Positions 40,009 through 49,019 of a stretch of DNA of 64,000 nt are shown one piece after another. The translations under genes and the position numbers were made by a program. A model generated the notes under the pieces. The model did not search any database. It saw only the letters and a list, made by a program, of their open reading frames with translations, and had not been told where the DNA came from. This DNA comes from Azospirillum brasilense (GTDB taxonomy: Bacteria; Pseudomonadota; Alphaproteobacteria; Azospirillales; Azospirillaceae), in NCBI RefSeq assembly GCF_007827795.1, contig NZ_VITI01000017.1, positions 1 to 64,000 on the forward strand. Reading direction: 5' to 3'. Every line of letters starts with the position of its first letter. Position 1 is the first letter of the stretch.

Positions 40009-40944
40009 TTACGAGAACAGGCTCGACACCGAGCGCTCCTCGCTGATGCGGGTGATCGCGTCGGCGAGCAGCGGGGCGATGGTGAGCTGGCGGATGTTGC
40101 GGGACACGCGCACGGCCTCGGTCGCCTGAATGCTGTCGGTGGTGACCAGCTGCTCCAGCGGCGACACGGCCACGCGGGCCACCGCACCGCCGGACAGGAC
40201 GCCGTGGGTGCAATAGGCGTGGACCGACTTCGCGCCGGCGTCCATCAGGGCGACCGCGGCGTTGCACAGCGTGCCGCCCGAATCCACGATGTCGTCGAGC
40301 AGGATGCAGCGGCGGTTCTTGACGTCGCCGATGATGTTCATCACCTCCGACACGCCGGCGCGCTCACGCCGCTTGTCGATGATGGCGAGATCGGCGTCCA
40401 ACCGCTTGGCCAGCGAGCGGGCGCGCACCACGCCGCCGACGTCGGGCGACACCATCGTCACCTCGCCGATGTCCTCGAAGGTCGCGCGGATGTCCTTCTC
40501 GAACACCGGGGCGGCCATCAGGTTGTCGGTCGGGATGTCGAAGAAGCCCTGGATCTGGCCCGCATGCAGGTCCATGGTCAGCACGCGGTTGGCGCCGGCC
40601 TGGGTGATGAGGTTGGCGACCAGCTTGGCCGAGATCGGCGTGCGCGGGCCGGTCTTGCGATCCTGGCGCGCATAGCCGTAGTAGGGGAGGACCGCCGTGA
40701 TGCGCCGGGCCGACCCGCGACGCAGGGCGTCGATGGTGACCAGCAGCTCCATCAGGTTGTCGTTGGCCGGGAACGACGTCGACTGGACCACGAACACGTC
40801 TTCGCCGCGCACGTTCTCCAGGATTTCGACGAACACCTCCATGTCCGAAAAACGGCGGATGCTCGCTTTGGTCAGCGGCACGCCGAGACAGGTGGAGATG
40901 GCCTCGGCCAGCGGACGGTTGCTGTTGCCGGCAAGCACCTTCAT
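40009..40944 (-). CDS. prs: Ribose-phosphate pyrophosphokinase
   Basis: A 311-residue PRPP synthase (ribose 5-phosphate + ATP to PRPP). The flexible loop PYYGYARQDRK (about residues 93-103), MDLHAGQIQGFFDIPTDNL (about 128-146) and the PRPP-binding loop ILLDDIVDSGGTLCNAA (about 216-232) are intact. The ATG at 40944 aligns with the family N-terminus (MKVLAGNSNRPLA). It supplies nucleotide, histidine and tryptophan synthesis. Single-gene unit with its own terminator. Confidence 0.97.
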   Translation of the reverse strand: MKVLAGNSNRPLAEAISTCLGVPLTKASIRRFSDMEVFVEILENVRGEDVFVVQSTSFPANDNLMELLVTIDALRRGSARRITAVLPYYGYARQDRKTGPRTPISAKLVANLITQAGANRVLTMDLHAGQIQGFFDIPTDNLMAAPVFEKDIRATFEDIGEVTMVSPDVGGVVRARSLAKRLDADLAIIDKRRERAGVSEVMNIIGDVKNRRCILLDDIVDSGGTLCNAAVALMDAGAKSVHAYCTHGVLSGGAVARVAVSPLEQLVTTDSIQATEAVRVSRNIRQLTIAPLLADAITRISEERSVSSLFS

Positions 40945-41143
40945 CGCAGTCGGCTCTCTCTGCAGGGAATAGGTTCCGGTGCGCCCGTCAGTCCCTTGCC
41001 GACGCCGCCCCTTGAAAACGCGGCGGACCATAACAAAGGGCCGGACCTATGTAAACGTTCCATGACGGGCGGTTCAAGACGCCGCAGCCAGCCGGCCCTG
41101 CGATTCCCGCATGGCGTAAGCGTTGCGGCAGGACGTTTGCGCA

Positions 41144-41623
41144 TCACCGCACCGCGAACTTCGCAAGGTGCGATTTCATGGGCAGGTCGGCCTTCACGAA
41201 ATGGTCGAAGAACCAGAATTGCAGAAGCTCGTCCGCCTTGGCCTTAACATAGCTGTATTCGAAGGCCGACTCCTCGGCGTCCACCTGCCCGATGATGTCG
41301 TCCAGGAGGGTGGCCAGCCGGCGGTGCTGCGCCCGGTGCTCCTCCAGATGCGGGTAGCGCATCGAGGCCTGGACCCGCTCTTCCCGCAGGAAATGGCGGA
41401 CCGAGACGCGGCGCAGCTCGCTCAGCAGAGCCAGCGCCGGCTTGCGCCCGGCTTCCTCGCCCGGCAGGGCGACGAAGCGGCGGATCAACTCGTGCTGCAT
41501 CCGGTGGTCGGCGTCCAGCCCGCCGTTGTCGAGCACCATCCGCGCGCTGCGCCAGTCGCTTCGCCCGTCGCCGCCCCGCCCGTCGCCCCGATGCGTGTCT
41601 TCCCGGTGCGCGTCCATCGTCAT
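41144..41623 (-). CDS. Hemerythrin-like di-iron protein
   Basis: A 159-residue bacteriohemerythrin-type four-helix bundle. Candidate iron ligands are His in DADHRMQHELI (about residue 40), RHFLREERV, YPHLEEHRAQHRRL and WFFDHFVKADLPMKSHL, the standard H...HxxxE...HxxxH...HxxxxD order. The ~30-residue N-terminal tail is charged and probably disordered (REDTHRGDGRGGDGRSD). It likely binds oxygen or senses O2/NO in the cytoplasm. It stands alone, with prs on the right strand side and pgeF beyond a 118-bp gap. Confidence 0.87.
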   Translation of the reverse strand: MTMDAHREDTHRGDGRGGDGRSDWRSARMVLDNGGLDADHRMQHELIRRFVALPGEEAGRKPALALLSELRRVSVRHFLREERVQASMRYPHLEEHRAQHRRLATLLDDIIGQVDAEESAFEYSYVKAKADELLQFWFFDHFVKADLPMKSHLAKFAVR

Positions 41624-41741
41624 GCCGGCGTCTCCCTCTCCGGAATGCCCTCACCCCTGAGAATCAATCTTACCCGAAATGGGTCGTATCGCAATCAGTC
41701 AGAGGTAAGAACAAATTTCGGGTGGGTACTTTCTGTCGTGC

Positions 41742-42509
41742 TCAGCCCTGAAGGACGATGGCCGACAGGCCGCGCCCATAGTCCTTTTCGCCGCGCAGGC
41801 AGGACCGACGGTAGCTGAAGAAGCGATCCTCCTCGACCACCGTGTCGTTGGGGCAGCGCTGGATGATCTCCACCCCGGTGTCTCCCAGGCGGCGGGTGAT
41901 GTAGCCGGCCAGATCGAACAGGAAATGATCCGGGCGGCGGGCCGGCGCGAAATAGTCGCGGTTGCGCGGGTCCTCATCCAGGAAGGAGGCGGGGAATTCC
42001 GGCCCGACTTCGTAGGAGCGCTGGGCGATGCAGGGGCCGATGGCGGCGACGATGCGGTTGCGCTTGGCGCCCAGCTCCTCCATCCGCGCGATGGTCGCTT
42101 CCAGCACGCCGCCCTTGGCGCCCTTCCAGCCGGCGTGGGCGGCGCCGATGACGCGCGCCTTCTCGTCGGCGAACAGCACCGGGGCGCAGTCGGCGGTCAG
42201 GATGCCCAGCGCGATGCCCGGACGGTCGGTCGCCATGGCGTCGGCGTGGGGCGCCTGATCGGGCGCCCAGGGCTCGGTCACGGCGACGCAGGTCGGGCTG
42301 TGCACCTGATAGCAGGTGACGAGACGCTCCGGCGGAACGTCCATGCGGGCCGCGGCGCGCGCGCGGTTCTCCGCCACGGCGGCGGGCGCGTCCCCGGACC
42401 CGAAGCCGACGTTCAGCGAGGCGTACAGCCCCGTCGACACGCCGCCGGTGCGGGTGAAGAAGGCGTGTCGGATGTGGGTGATGTCGTTCAGCGCGCCAAG
42501 CGTAATCAC
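41742..42509 (-). CDS. pgeF: Peptidoglycan editing factor PgeF (laccase-domain protein)
   Basis: A 255-residue DUF152/YfiH-family protein. Metal-site residues are visible: HSPTCVAV (His), TADCAPVLFAD (Cys) and GAAHAGWKGAKGGVLE (His). E. coli PgeF prevents wrong amino acids entering peptidoglycan stems; relatives have also been called polyphenol oxidases or purine nucleosidases. The start is a GTG at 42509 preceded by AAAGGGA; a reading frame extends far upstream into midA but does not fit the family. Third gene of lgt-midA-pgeF. Confidence 0.9.
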   Translation of the reverse strand: MITLGALNDITHIRHAFFTRTGGVSTGLYASLNVGFGSGDAPAAVAENRARAAARMDVPPERLVTCYQVHSPTCVAVTEPWAPDQAPHADAMATDRPGIALGILTADCAPVLFADEKARVIGAAHAGWKGAKGGVLEATIARMEELGAKRNRIVAAIGPCIAQRSYEVGPEFPASFLDEDPRNRDYFAPARRPDHFLFDLAGYITRRLGDTGVEIIQRCPNDTVVEEDRFFSYRRSCLRGEKDYGRGLSAIVLQG

Positions 42510-42556
42510 GAACCCGTCCCTTTGCTGTCGCGGTCTCTTGTTTGGGATGCCAGTGT

Positions 42557-43684
42557 CTAGGATGCCAATTCCGGGCTTTCGAAGCCCGCCGGAGGCCCTA
42601 GGCCGGGGGAGGCGAGGGCCAACACCTTGAAGAGGGTGCCCATTTGGTTGGGCGCGATCAAGCGGGCCAATGCGGAATCGATGTCCGCGGCCTGCGTCGC
42701 CGTGGCGCTGCGCTTCAGCGCGGCGGCGCGCGGCTGGATGCCCAGCCGGACCAGCCAGTCGCCCTGATCCACCGGGCCGAAGCTCTCCGCCCCCCCCTCG
42801 CGCGCCGCCGCGGCGATGGCGGCGAAATCCACATGGGCGGTCAGGTCGGCCTCGCCCGGCGCGTCCAGCACCGGGGCGTAGGCGTGGCGGCGCAGCGCCT
42901 GGAGCGTGTCGCCGACCACCGGCCCGCCGCGGTAGCCGTAGTCGATCACCAGGGCCGCGCCGGGGTGGGCGGCCAGACGCTCCCCGATCAGCCGGGCGAC
43001 CGCCTGGGACGCCGGGGAGACCTCGACCACGCTGCCTTCCGGCGCGTCGCGCAGGGCCGGCGGGATCAGCCGGGCGCCGGCGCTGCCGAAGGCCTCCAGG
43101 ACGAAGCGGAAGCGGGGCGTGTCGGCGGGTGTGGCGGGGTCGAGGTCGACCAGCCGCTCGAACCAGCCGTGGTTGGTCTTCTGGACCTGACGGATGGGCA
43201 GGGCGTCGAAGAACTCGTTGGCAAGGATCAGGGTCGGGCCTTCGGGGACATCCTCCAGCCGGTCGTGCCAAGCGACCGGAAGGCCGGCCAGGGTTTCCTT
43301 CTGGCGGGCGCGCAGCGTCGGGCTGGTCTCGACCAGATGGACCCGGGCGGCCTCGCGGAAGGCGGGGACCAGCGCGGCGGCGCGCAGGGCATCCTGCATC
43401 AGCGTGCCGCGGCCTGGCCCCAGCTCCACCAGATGGAAGGGGGCGGGGCCGCCGAGCCGCGCCCAGGTATCGACGCACCACAGCCCGGCCAGCTCGCCGA
43501 ACATCTGGCTGATTTCCGGGGCGGTGGTGAAGTCGCCGGACACGCCGAAGGGGTCCTGGCGCATGTAGTAGCCGAAGCGCGGATGCCCCAGCGCCTCCGC
43601 CATGAAGGCGGCGACCGACAGCGGCCCGTCCATCATGATGCGGCGGGCGAGGTGGTGGGCGAGGCTGTCCGGGGCGTCACTCAT
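42557..43684 (-). CDS. MidA/NDUFAF7-like SAM-dependent methyltransferase
   Basis: A 375-residue class I methyltransferase of the MidA/NDUFAF7 (DUF185) family. FGYYMRQDPFGVSGDFTTAPEISQ (about residues 33-56) and the SAM loop LVELGPGRGTLMQDAL (about 84-99) are diagnostic, as is VIDYGYRGGPVVGDTLQA. The mitochondrial relative dimethylates an arginine of the complex I subunit NDUFS2; the bacterial target is inferred, not shown. It begins 17 bp after lgt and is followed 47 bp later by pgeF. Confidence 0.9.
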   Translation of the reverse strand: MSDAPDSLAHHLARRIMMDGPLSVAAFMAEALGHPRFGYYMRQDPFGVSGDFTTAPEISQMFGELAGLWCVDTWARLGGPAPFHLVELGPGRGTLMQDALRAAALVPAFREAARVHLVETSPTLRARQKETLAGLPVAWHDRLEDVPEGPTLILANEFFDALPIRQVQKTNHGWFERLVDLDPATPADTPRFRFVLEAFGSAGARLIPPALRDAPEGSVVEVSPASQAVARLIGERLAAHPGAALVIDYGYRGGPVVGDTLQALRRHAYAPVLDAPGEADLTAHVDFAAIAAAAREGGAESFGPVDQGDWLVRLGIQPRAAALKRSATATQAADIDSALARLIAPNQMGTLFKVLALASPGLGPPAGFESPELAS

Positions 43685-43701
43685 GGCGGAACCTTGCGAC
43701 C

Positions 43702-44508
43702 TCAGACGGCGGCGGGGCGGCGGCGGGCCTGGGCGACCAGCCACACACCGAACAGAACCATCGGCACCGACAGAAGTTGTCCCATCGTCGCCCCGGCGTA
43801 GAGGAAGCCGAGCTGCGCGTCCGGCTCGCGGAAGAACTCCGCGATGATGCGCGACAGGCCGTAGCCGATGAAGAAGATGCCCGCCGTCATGCCGGCCCGA
43901 CCGCGCACGGCCGGCATCCGCACCAGGATGGCCAGGAGGACGAACAGCACCGCCCCCTCCAGGAAGGCTTCATAGAGCTGGCTGGGGTGCCGCGGCACCT
44001 GCAGCGGGTCGCGCGGGAACACCACCGCCCAGGACACGTCGGGCGCCGGGCGGCCGTACAGCTCGCCGTTGATGAAGTTGGCGATTCGGCCGAAGAACAG
44101 CCCGATGGGGGCCGCCGCGGCGATCAGGTCGCCGAAGGCCAACGGCGACAGGCCCCGCTTCCAGCAGAACAGCAGGATCGCGCCCAGGACGCCGATCAGC
44201 CCGCCGTGGAAGGACATGCCGCCGTGCCAGACCATCAGCGCGTCGAGCGGATTCTGGAGGTAGAAGGGCAGGTTGTAGAACAGCACGTAGCCGATGCGCC
44301 CGCCCAGGATGACGCCGACCACGGCCCAGGTCAGGAAGTCGTCGTAATCCTCCGCCGAGGGATGGCCCGGCGTGCTGCGGGCCAGCGCCAGGCAGTAGCG
44401 CCAGCCGAGCACGAAGCCCGCGAGATAGGCCAGCGCGTACCAGCGGATGACGATCGGCCCGAGTTCGAACGCCACGGGATCGATGGCGGGAAAGGCGATG
44501 GCGAGCAT
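43702..44508 (-). CDS. lgt: Prolipoprotein diacylglyceryl transferase
   Basis: A 268-residue, seven-helix inner-membrane enzyme that moves a diacylglyceryl group from phosphatidylglycerol to the lipobox Cys of prolipoproteins. HGGMSFHGGLIGVLGAI (about residues 94-110) contains the essential His/Gly block. GRIANFINGELYGRP (about 139-153) is the Lgt signature with the essential Arg and Asn. YEAFLEGAVLF and the final GLSRIIAEFFREPD are also present. First gene of lgt-midA-pgeF. Confidence 0.97.
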   Translation of the reverse strand: MLAIAFPAIDPVAFELGPIVIRWYALAYLAGFVLGWRYCLALARSTPGHPSAEDYDDFLTWAVVGVILGGRIGYVLFYNLPFYLQNPLDALMVWHGGMSFHGGLIGVLGAILLFCWKRGLSPLAFGDLIAAAAPIGLFFGRIANFINGELYGRPAPDVSWAVVFPRDPLQVPRHPSQLYEAFLEGAVLFVLLAILVRMPAVRGRAGMTAGIFFIGYGLSRIIAEFFREPDAQLGFLYAGATMGQLLSVPMVLFGVWLVAQARRRPAAV

Positions 44509-44578
44509 GCGCGGCGGGAGCCTTGTGTTGTTTGGGCTGTTGTCTGGGCGTTTCCCCGGTCGGGGAGAGGCGGGACCG

Positions 44579-45565
44579 TCAGCGGTAGGGGTCGGGCTGC
44601 GACAGGAAATCCTGGACGTAGCGGCGCACGCCCTCCTCCAGCTCGGTGAAGGGCTGGTCGAACCCGGCGGCGCGCAGGCGTTCGGTGCGCGCCTCGGTGA
44701 AATACTGATACTTGCCCTGAAGCTCGGCCGGCATGTCGAAATACTCGACCCGCGGCTCCAGCCCCAGCGCGGCGAAGGTGGCGAGCGCCAGATCCTTGAA
44801 GCTGCGCGCCTTGCCGGTGCCGACGTTGAACAGCCCGCTGACCTGCGGGTTGTCGTAGAGCCAGAGCATCACGGCCACGCAGTCGTCCACATGGATGAAG
44901 TCGCGGAGCTGCCCGCCGTCCTCGAACTCCGGACGGTGCGACTTGAACAGGCGCGCCGGCTCCCCGGCCTTGAGCTTGGGGTGCAGCTTGGCGACGACGC
45001 TCATCATGTCGTCCTTGTGCCGCTCGTTCGGGCCGTAGACGTTGAAGAACTTCAGGCCCGCCCATTGCGGCGGCAGGATGTCGCCTTCCGTCACCACGCG
45101 GGCGACGCGGCGGTCGATCAGATGCTTGGACCAGCCATAGGCGTTGAGCGGGCGCAGGGCCGCCAGCGCCTCCGGCGACCCGTCGTCGTCGAAGCCGGCG
45201 GAGCCGTCGCCGTAGGTCGCGGCGGAGGAGGCGTAGATCAGCCGCGCCCCCCGCCAGGAGGACCAGCGCCACAGGTCCAGCGTCAGCGCCACGTTGTTGG
45301 CGACGATCCGGTCCACGTCGCGCTCCGTCGTCGCCGAGATGGCGCCGAGGTGGAAGATCACGTCGATCTCGGCGGCGTGCTGGTCGAGGAAGGCGAGCGC
45401 GTTCTCCGGCGCGACGAGGGTGGCGAGTTCCCGCTTGGCGAGATTCTGCCACTTCTCTCCATCGCCGAAGCGGTCGATCACCGCGACGTTGGTGATCCCG
45501 CGCGCGGCCAGGGCCGCCACGAGGTTCGAGCCGATGAAACCGGCCCCACCGGTGACCACGATCAT
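44579..45565 (-). CDS. hldD: ADP-L-glycero-D-manno-heptose 6-epimerase
   Basis: A 328-residue short-chain epimerase that makes the heptose precursor of the lipopolysaccharide inner core. The Rossmann loop is VTGGAGFIGSNLVAAL (about residues 4-19). ASSAATYGDG carries Ser/Thr and the catalytic region, and YGWSKHLIDRRV supplies the Tyr-x-x-x-Lys pair (about 139-150). KFFNVYGPNERHKDDMMSVV is typical HldD. No other LPS genes are adjacent. It precedes lgt on the same strand but with a 70-bp gap. Confidence 0.94.
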   Translation of the reverse strand: MIVVTGGAGFIGSNLVAALAARGITNVAVIDRFGDGEKWQNLAKRELATLVAPENALAFLDQHAAEIDVIFHLGAISATTERDVDRIVANNVALTLDLWRWSSWRGARLIYASSAATYGDGSAGFDDDGSPEALAALRPLNAYGWSKHLIDRRVARVVTEGDILPPQWAGLKFFNVYGPNERHKDDMMSVVAKLHPKLKAGEPARLFKSHRPEFEDGGQLRDFIHVDDCVAVMLWLYDNPQVSGLFNVGTGKARSFKDLALATFAALGLEPRVEYFDMPAELQGKYQYFTEARTERLRAAGFDQPFTELEEGVRRYVQDFLSQPDPYR

Positions 45566-45703
45566 GCGCTTTTCCTTGCCGCCGGACCGAAAGAAAGGAC
45601 GAGCGTCCTTATAGGGTCCGGGGGGCGGGGCTGCAAGGTGGGGTGGGGCGTATGGCCGCCGTGCGACTCCGGAAGAGGCGGCTCCGGAAGATCATGCGGT
45701 GCC

Positions 45704-47407
45704 TTACGCGCCCTTCCGCCGCTCCTCCTCCTCGTCCAGCAGGGCCTTGCGCGACAGCTTGCCGATCATCGTCTTGGGCAACTCGCCGCGGAACTCGATC
45801 GCCTTCGGCATCTCGATGGGGGAGAGCTTGTCCTTGAGGAAGTCGATCAGCTCCTCCCGCGTCAGGGTCTTGCCGTCGTCGACGCGGATGTAGGCCTTCA
45901 CCGTCTGGCCGCGGTACTCGTCGGGCAGGCCGGCGACCACGCATTCCGCGACGGCGGGGTGCAGGTAGATCGCCTCCTCCACGTTGCGGGGGTAGACGTT
46001 GAAGCCGCTGCACAGGATCATGTCCTTGATGCGGTCGACGATGTGGGTGTAGCCGTCCTCGTCCATATAGCCGACGTCGCCGGTGTGCAGGCGCCCGTCC
46101 ACCAGGGTCAGCGCCGTTTCGGACGGCTTGTTCCAGTAGCCCTTCATCACCTGCGGGCCGCGGATGCACACCTCGCCCTTCTCGCCGACGGGCAGCACGC
46201 GGCGCGGCTCCTCCAGGCTGACGATCTCGATCAGGGTGCCGGGCAGGGGCAGGCCGATCGAGCCGGCCTTGTTCAGCCCGGTCACCGGATTCGCCGTGGC
46301 GACCGGCGAGGATTCGGACAGGCCGTAGCCCTCCACCAGCACGCAGCCGGTGTTCCGCTCGAACGCCTCCTTGACCTCCACCGGCAGGGGCGCGCCGCCC
46401 GACAGGCAGTAGCGGATCGAGGACAGGTCGTACTTCTCCAAGTGCTTGTGGTGGTTGATCGCGGTGTAGATGGTCGGCACCGCCGGGAACAGCGTCGGCT
46501 TCTTGGCGTGGATGGTCTCCATCACCTGATCCAGCTCGAAGCGGGGGAGCATGACGATCTCCGCCCCGATGCGGATGCTGAAATTCATCACCACCGTCAT
46601 GGCGAAGACGTGGAAGAAGGGCAGCACGCCCAGCATCCGCTCCTCCCCCTGCCGCGCGCCGACGAACCACAGGCTGCACTGCTCGGTGTTGGCGTAGAGG
46701 TTGGCGTGGGTCAGCATCGCGCCCTTGGGCACACCGGTGGTGCCGCCGGTGTATTGCAGGACCGCCACGTCCTCCGCGGGGTCGATGGCGACCGGCTTCG
46801 GCGCGCCGTCGTTGGCGACGAGCCGGCGGAAGGACAGGTGGCGGTCGTCGGCGGGGATGCGCGCGACCTCCGCCCGCTTCGCGATGGGAAACAGCCAGTT
46901 CTTGGGGAAGGGCAGGATGTCGGCCATCGGGCAGATCACCAGCCGCTTCAGCCCCGATTCGGCGAGCATCCGCGCCATCTTGCCGTAGAGCACCGTGAGG
47001 TCGAGCGTGACCATCAGCTCGACGCCGCTGTCGGTGATCTGGTGGTACAGCTCCCGCTCGGCGTAGAGAGGGTTGAAGTTCACCACCGTCCCGCCGGCCT
47101 TCAGGATCGCGAAATAGCAGATCACGAAATAGGGCGTGTTGGGCAGGAACAGCCCGACGCGCACGCCCTTGCCGACGCCGATCGCCTGGAAGCCGCGGGC
47201 GGCGCGGTCCACCATCCGCGCCACCTCCGCGTAGGTCGAGCGCTTGCCCATGAAGTCCAGGAAGGGACGTTCCGCGAAACGGGCCGCCGCATCCTCCAGC
47301 AGCGCGGTCAGCGGTTTCACCGGAATCGGCGCGTTCCAGTCCACGTCGGGCGGGTAGCCCAGGGTCCAGCTCTGGTCCGGCAGTCTGCGGGCAGCATCCC
47401 CCATCAT
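45704..47407 (-). CDS. fadD: Long-chain fatty acid-CoA ligase
   Basis: A 567-residue ANL-superfamily acyl-CoA synthetase (fatty acid + ATP + CoA). The ATP/AMP loop YTGGTTGVPKGAML (about residues 213-226), VEGYGLSESSP (about 358) and the hinge region TGDVGYMDEDGYTHIVDRIKDMI with the final KTMIGKLSRKAL catalytic Lys are intact. The start at 47407 is chosen because AGGGAGG precedes it by 6 bp. Length and the KPLTALLEDAAARFAERP block support FadD over acetate-type ligases. Divergent from the cold-shock gene. Confidence 0.93.
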   Translation of the reverse strand: MMGDAARRLPDQSWTLGYPPDVDWNAPIPVKPLTALLEDAAARFAERPFLDFMGKRSTYAEVARMVDRAARGFQAIGVGKGVRVGLFLPNTPYFVICYFAILKAGGTVVNFNPLYAERELYHQITDSGVELMVTLDLTVLYGKMARMLAESGLKRLVICPMADILPFPKNWLFPIAKRAEVARIPADDRHLSFRRLVANDGAPKPVAIDPAEDVAVLQYTGGTTGVPKGAMLTHANLYANTEQCSLWFVGARQGEERMLGVLPFFHVFAMTVVMNFSIRIGAEIVMLPRFELDQVMETIHAKKPTLFPAVPTIYTAINHHKHLEKYDLSSIRYCLSGGAPLPVEVKEAFERNTGCVLVEGYGLSESSPVATANPVTGLNKAGSIGLPLPGTLIEIVSLEEPRRVLPVGEKGEVCIRGPQVMKGYWNKPSETALTLVDGRLHTGDVGYMDEDGYTHIVDRIKDMILCSGFNVYPRNVEEAIYLHPAVAECVVAGLPDEYRGQTVKAYIRVDDGKTLTREELIDFLKDKLSPIEMPKAIEFRGELPKTMIGKLSRKALLDEEEERRKGA

Positions 47408-47691
47408 CCTCTTCCCTCCCTTGTTCGGCTCTTGTTCGGCCCCGGTGCCCATTCAGGCTTGTGGAGGGGGCCTTTGGCGCATTGTAGCCCTTTTTGTAAC
47501 CCGTCATCCGGAGAAATGGTCCCTGTGACGGGGCCGCCGCCAGACGCAAAGGGCGGGTGTGAAGAAAAAATTACGCTGGAACCCCTATTTTCTGTATGGC
47601 TAAATTCATGCTTGGCGGATGATCCGGCGATGCCGGGTGGCGCCGAACCCGATTCACCGCGCCTGGCGCCTCGACCGAAAGGTTCGGACTC

Positions 47692-48240
47692 GTGTCTACA
47701 GCCGACGTGTCTACAGCCGATTCGCAATCCAGCGGCGTCCTGGACGCTCCTTTTGCGGGCGAGGGAGTCCAGGTCCGGGTGCTGGTGAAATGGTTCGATC
47801 CGGTCAAGGGCTTCGGCTTCGCGACGCCGCAGGACGGCACGGCCGACGCCTTCCTGCACATTTCCGTTCTGAACCGGGCCGGTCTGCACGAGGTGGACGC
47901 GGGGGCGGAGCTTCTGTGCCGGGTGGTTCCGGGTGGCAAAGGGCCGCAGGTGGCCGACGTCCTGGAGGTGCTGAGCTCCGGCACGCCCGCCGAAAGCCGC
48001 AACGTGCGCCGCGATCCGGCGTCCGGTCCCGAGGAGGAGCTGACGGGCACCGTGAAGTGGTTCAAGCCGGAGCAGGGATTCGGATTCGTCACGGCGGACG
48101 ACGGGGGCAAGGATGTCTTCGTCCACAAGAGTGTCCTGCGCCGCTGCAACCTGACCGGACTGGAGTCGGGCCAGCGGGTGCTGCTGCGGGCGCGCGCCGC
48201 GCCGAAGGGGCGGGAGGCGTCCTGGATCGTGCCGCTGTGA
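47692..48240 (+). CDS. Double cold-shock-domain protein
   Basis: A 182-residue protein with two CspA-type domains. Domain 1 (about residues 29-95) has VKWFDPVKGFGFATPQD and DAFLHISVL; domain 2 (about 116-182) has VKWFKPEQGFGFVTADD and DVFVHKSVL. Both contain RNP1- and RNP2-like motifs, so it should bind single-stranded RNA or DNA. Double-domain Csps are common in alphaproteobacteria. The start is a GTG at 47692; a 15-bp tandem duplication gives a second GTG in frame at 47707. The 284-bp upstream gap likely carries a promoter and long leader. Confidence 0.9.
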   Translation: MSTADVSTADSQSSGVLDAPFAGEGVQVRVLVKWFDPVKGFGFATPQDGTADAFLHISVLNRAGLHEVDAGAELLCRVVPGGKGPQVADVLEVLSSGTPAESRNVRRDPASGPEEELTGTVKWFKPEQGFGFVTADDGGKDVFVHKSVLRRCNLTGLESGQRVLLRARAAPKGREASWIVPL

Positions 48241-48350
48241 CGCGGTTGCCGGTCGTTGGAGTGATGGCGGGACACACGAACTTGTTGAATTTTCCTTAAG
48301 TGCCACGGGTTACCATCATCGACGTTTCTGCCCTTTCCAGGCTGACGGTG

Positions 48351-49013
48351 ATGCCTCTGTCCGGACCGCTTCACTTCCAATCCTCCGCCGGAATCGAGCA
48401 CCGCGGTGCGGACGGCGACGGACCGCGCGCGGACGGCAGCTATCTGGACCACGAGTTCGGAGCCTATGTGGTGCCGGTCGTGCTGGGCCATCACCGGATC
48501 TCCGGTCGCGACGACGACATGCTGGTGACCACGCTCGGCTCCTGCGTCGCCGCCTGCATCAACGATCCGGTGGCCCGGATCGGCGGCATGAACCATTTTC
48601 TGCTGCCCGGCTCCCCGTCCGGCGGCGAGGGGTATGGGGTGGCGACCCGCTACGGCAGCGTGGCGATGGAGCGGCTGATCAACGACCTGCTGGCGCGTGG
48701 CGCGCGGCGCGAGCGGATGGAGGTCAAGCTGTTCGGGGCGGCCCGCGTCATCGACACCAGCCTGGACGTCGGCGCCGCCAACGCCGCCTTCGCGGTGGAT
48801 TATGTGCGGCGGGAGGGGCTGGGGCTGGCCGTTCAGGATCTGGGCGGGGACAAGGGGCGGCGCGTCCATTTCTTCCCGGCCACCGGGCGGGCCTTCCGCC
48901 GCCTGCTGCGCCCCGAAGCGGAGCGGGAGACGGTGCATCAGGAGATGGACTATCTCCAGGCGCTGCGGCTTGCCCCCCTGGAGGGCGAGGTGGAGCTGTT
49001 CGAGCGGCGCTGA
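48351..49013 (+). CDS. cheD: Chemoreceptor glutamine deamidase CheD
   Basis: A 220-residue CheD-family deamidase that converts receptor glutamines to glutamates. VTTLGSCVAACINDP (catalytic Cys, about residue 66), IGGMNHFLLP (catalytic His, about 83) and the ERMEVKLFGAARVID block (Thr/Phe region) are present. No other che gene lies near, so it is an orphan copy. The start at 48351 is tentative; an upstream in-frame GTG at 48300 lacks a ribosome-binding site. It converges on the serine hydrolase gene with a 6-bp gap. Confidence 0.9.
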   Translation: MPLSGPLHFQSSAGIEHRGADGDGPRADGSYLDHEFGAYVVPVVLGHHRISGRDDDMLVTTLGSCVAACINDPVARIGGMNHFLLPGSPSGGEGYGVATRYGSVAMERLINDLLARGARRERMEVKLFGAARVIDTSLDVGAANAAFAVDYVRREGLGLAVQDLGGDKGRRVHFFPATGRAFRRLLRPEAERETVHQEMDYLQALRLAPLEGEVELFERR

Positions 49014-49019
49014 CGGAAA

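Noticed and set aside
41742..43481. A 579-residue N-terminally extended PgeF
   Set aside because: The extension is an alternative frame of midA; the GTG at 42509 matches family length.
44447..47788. An 1113-codon plus-strand open frame across hldD and fadD
   Set aside because: It is antisense to two well-supported genes and has no recognisable domain.
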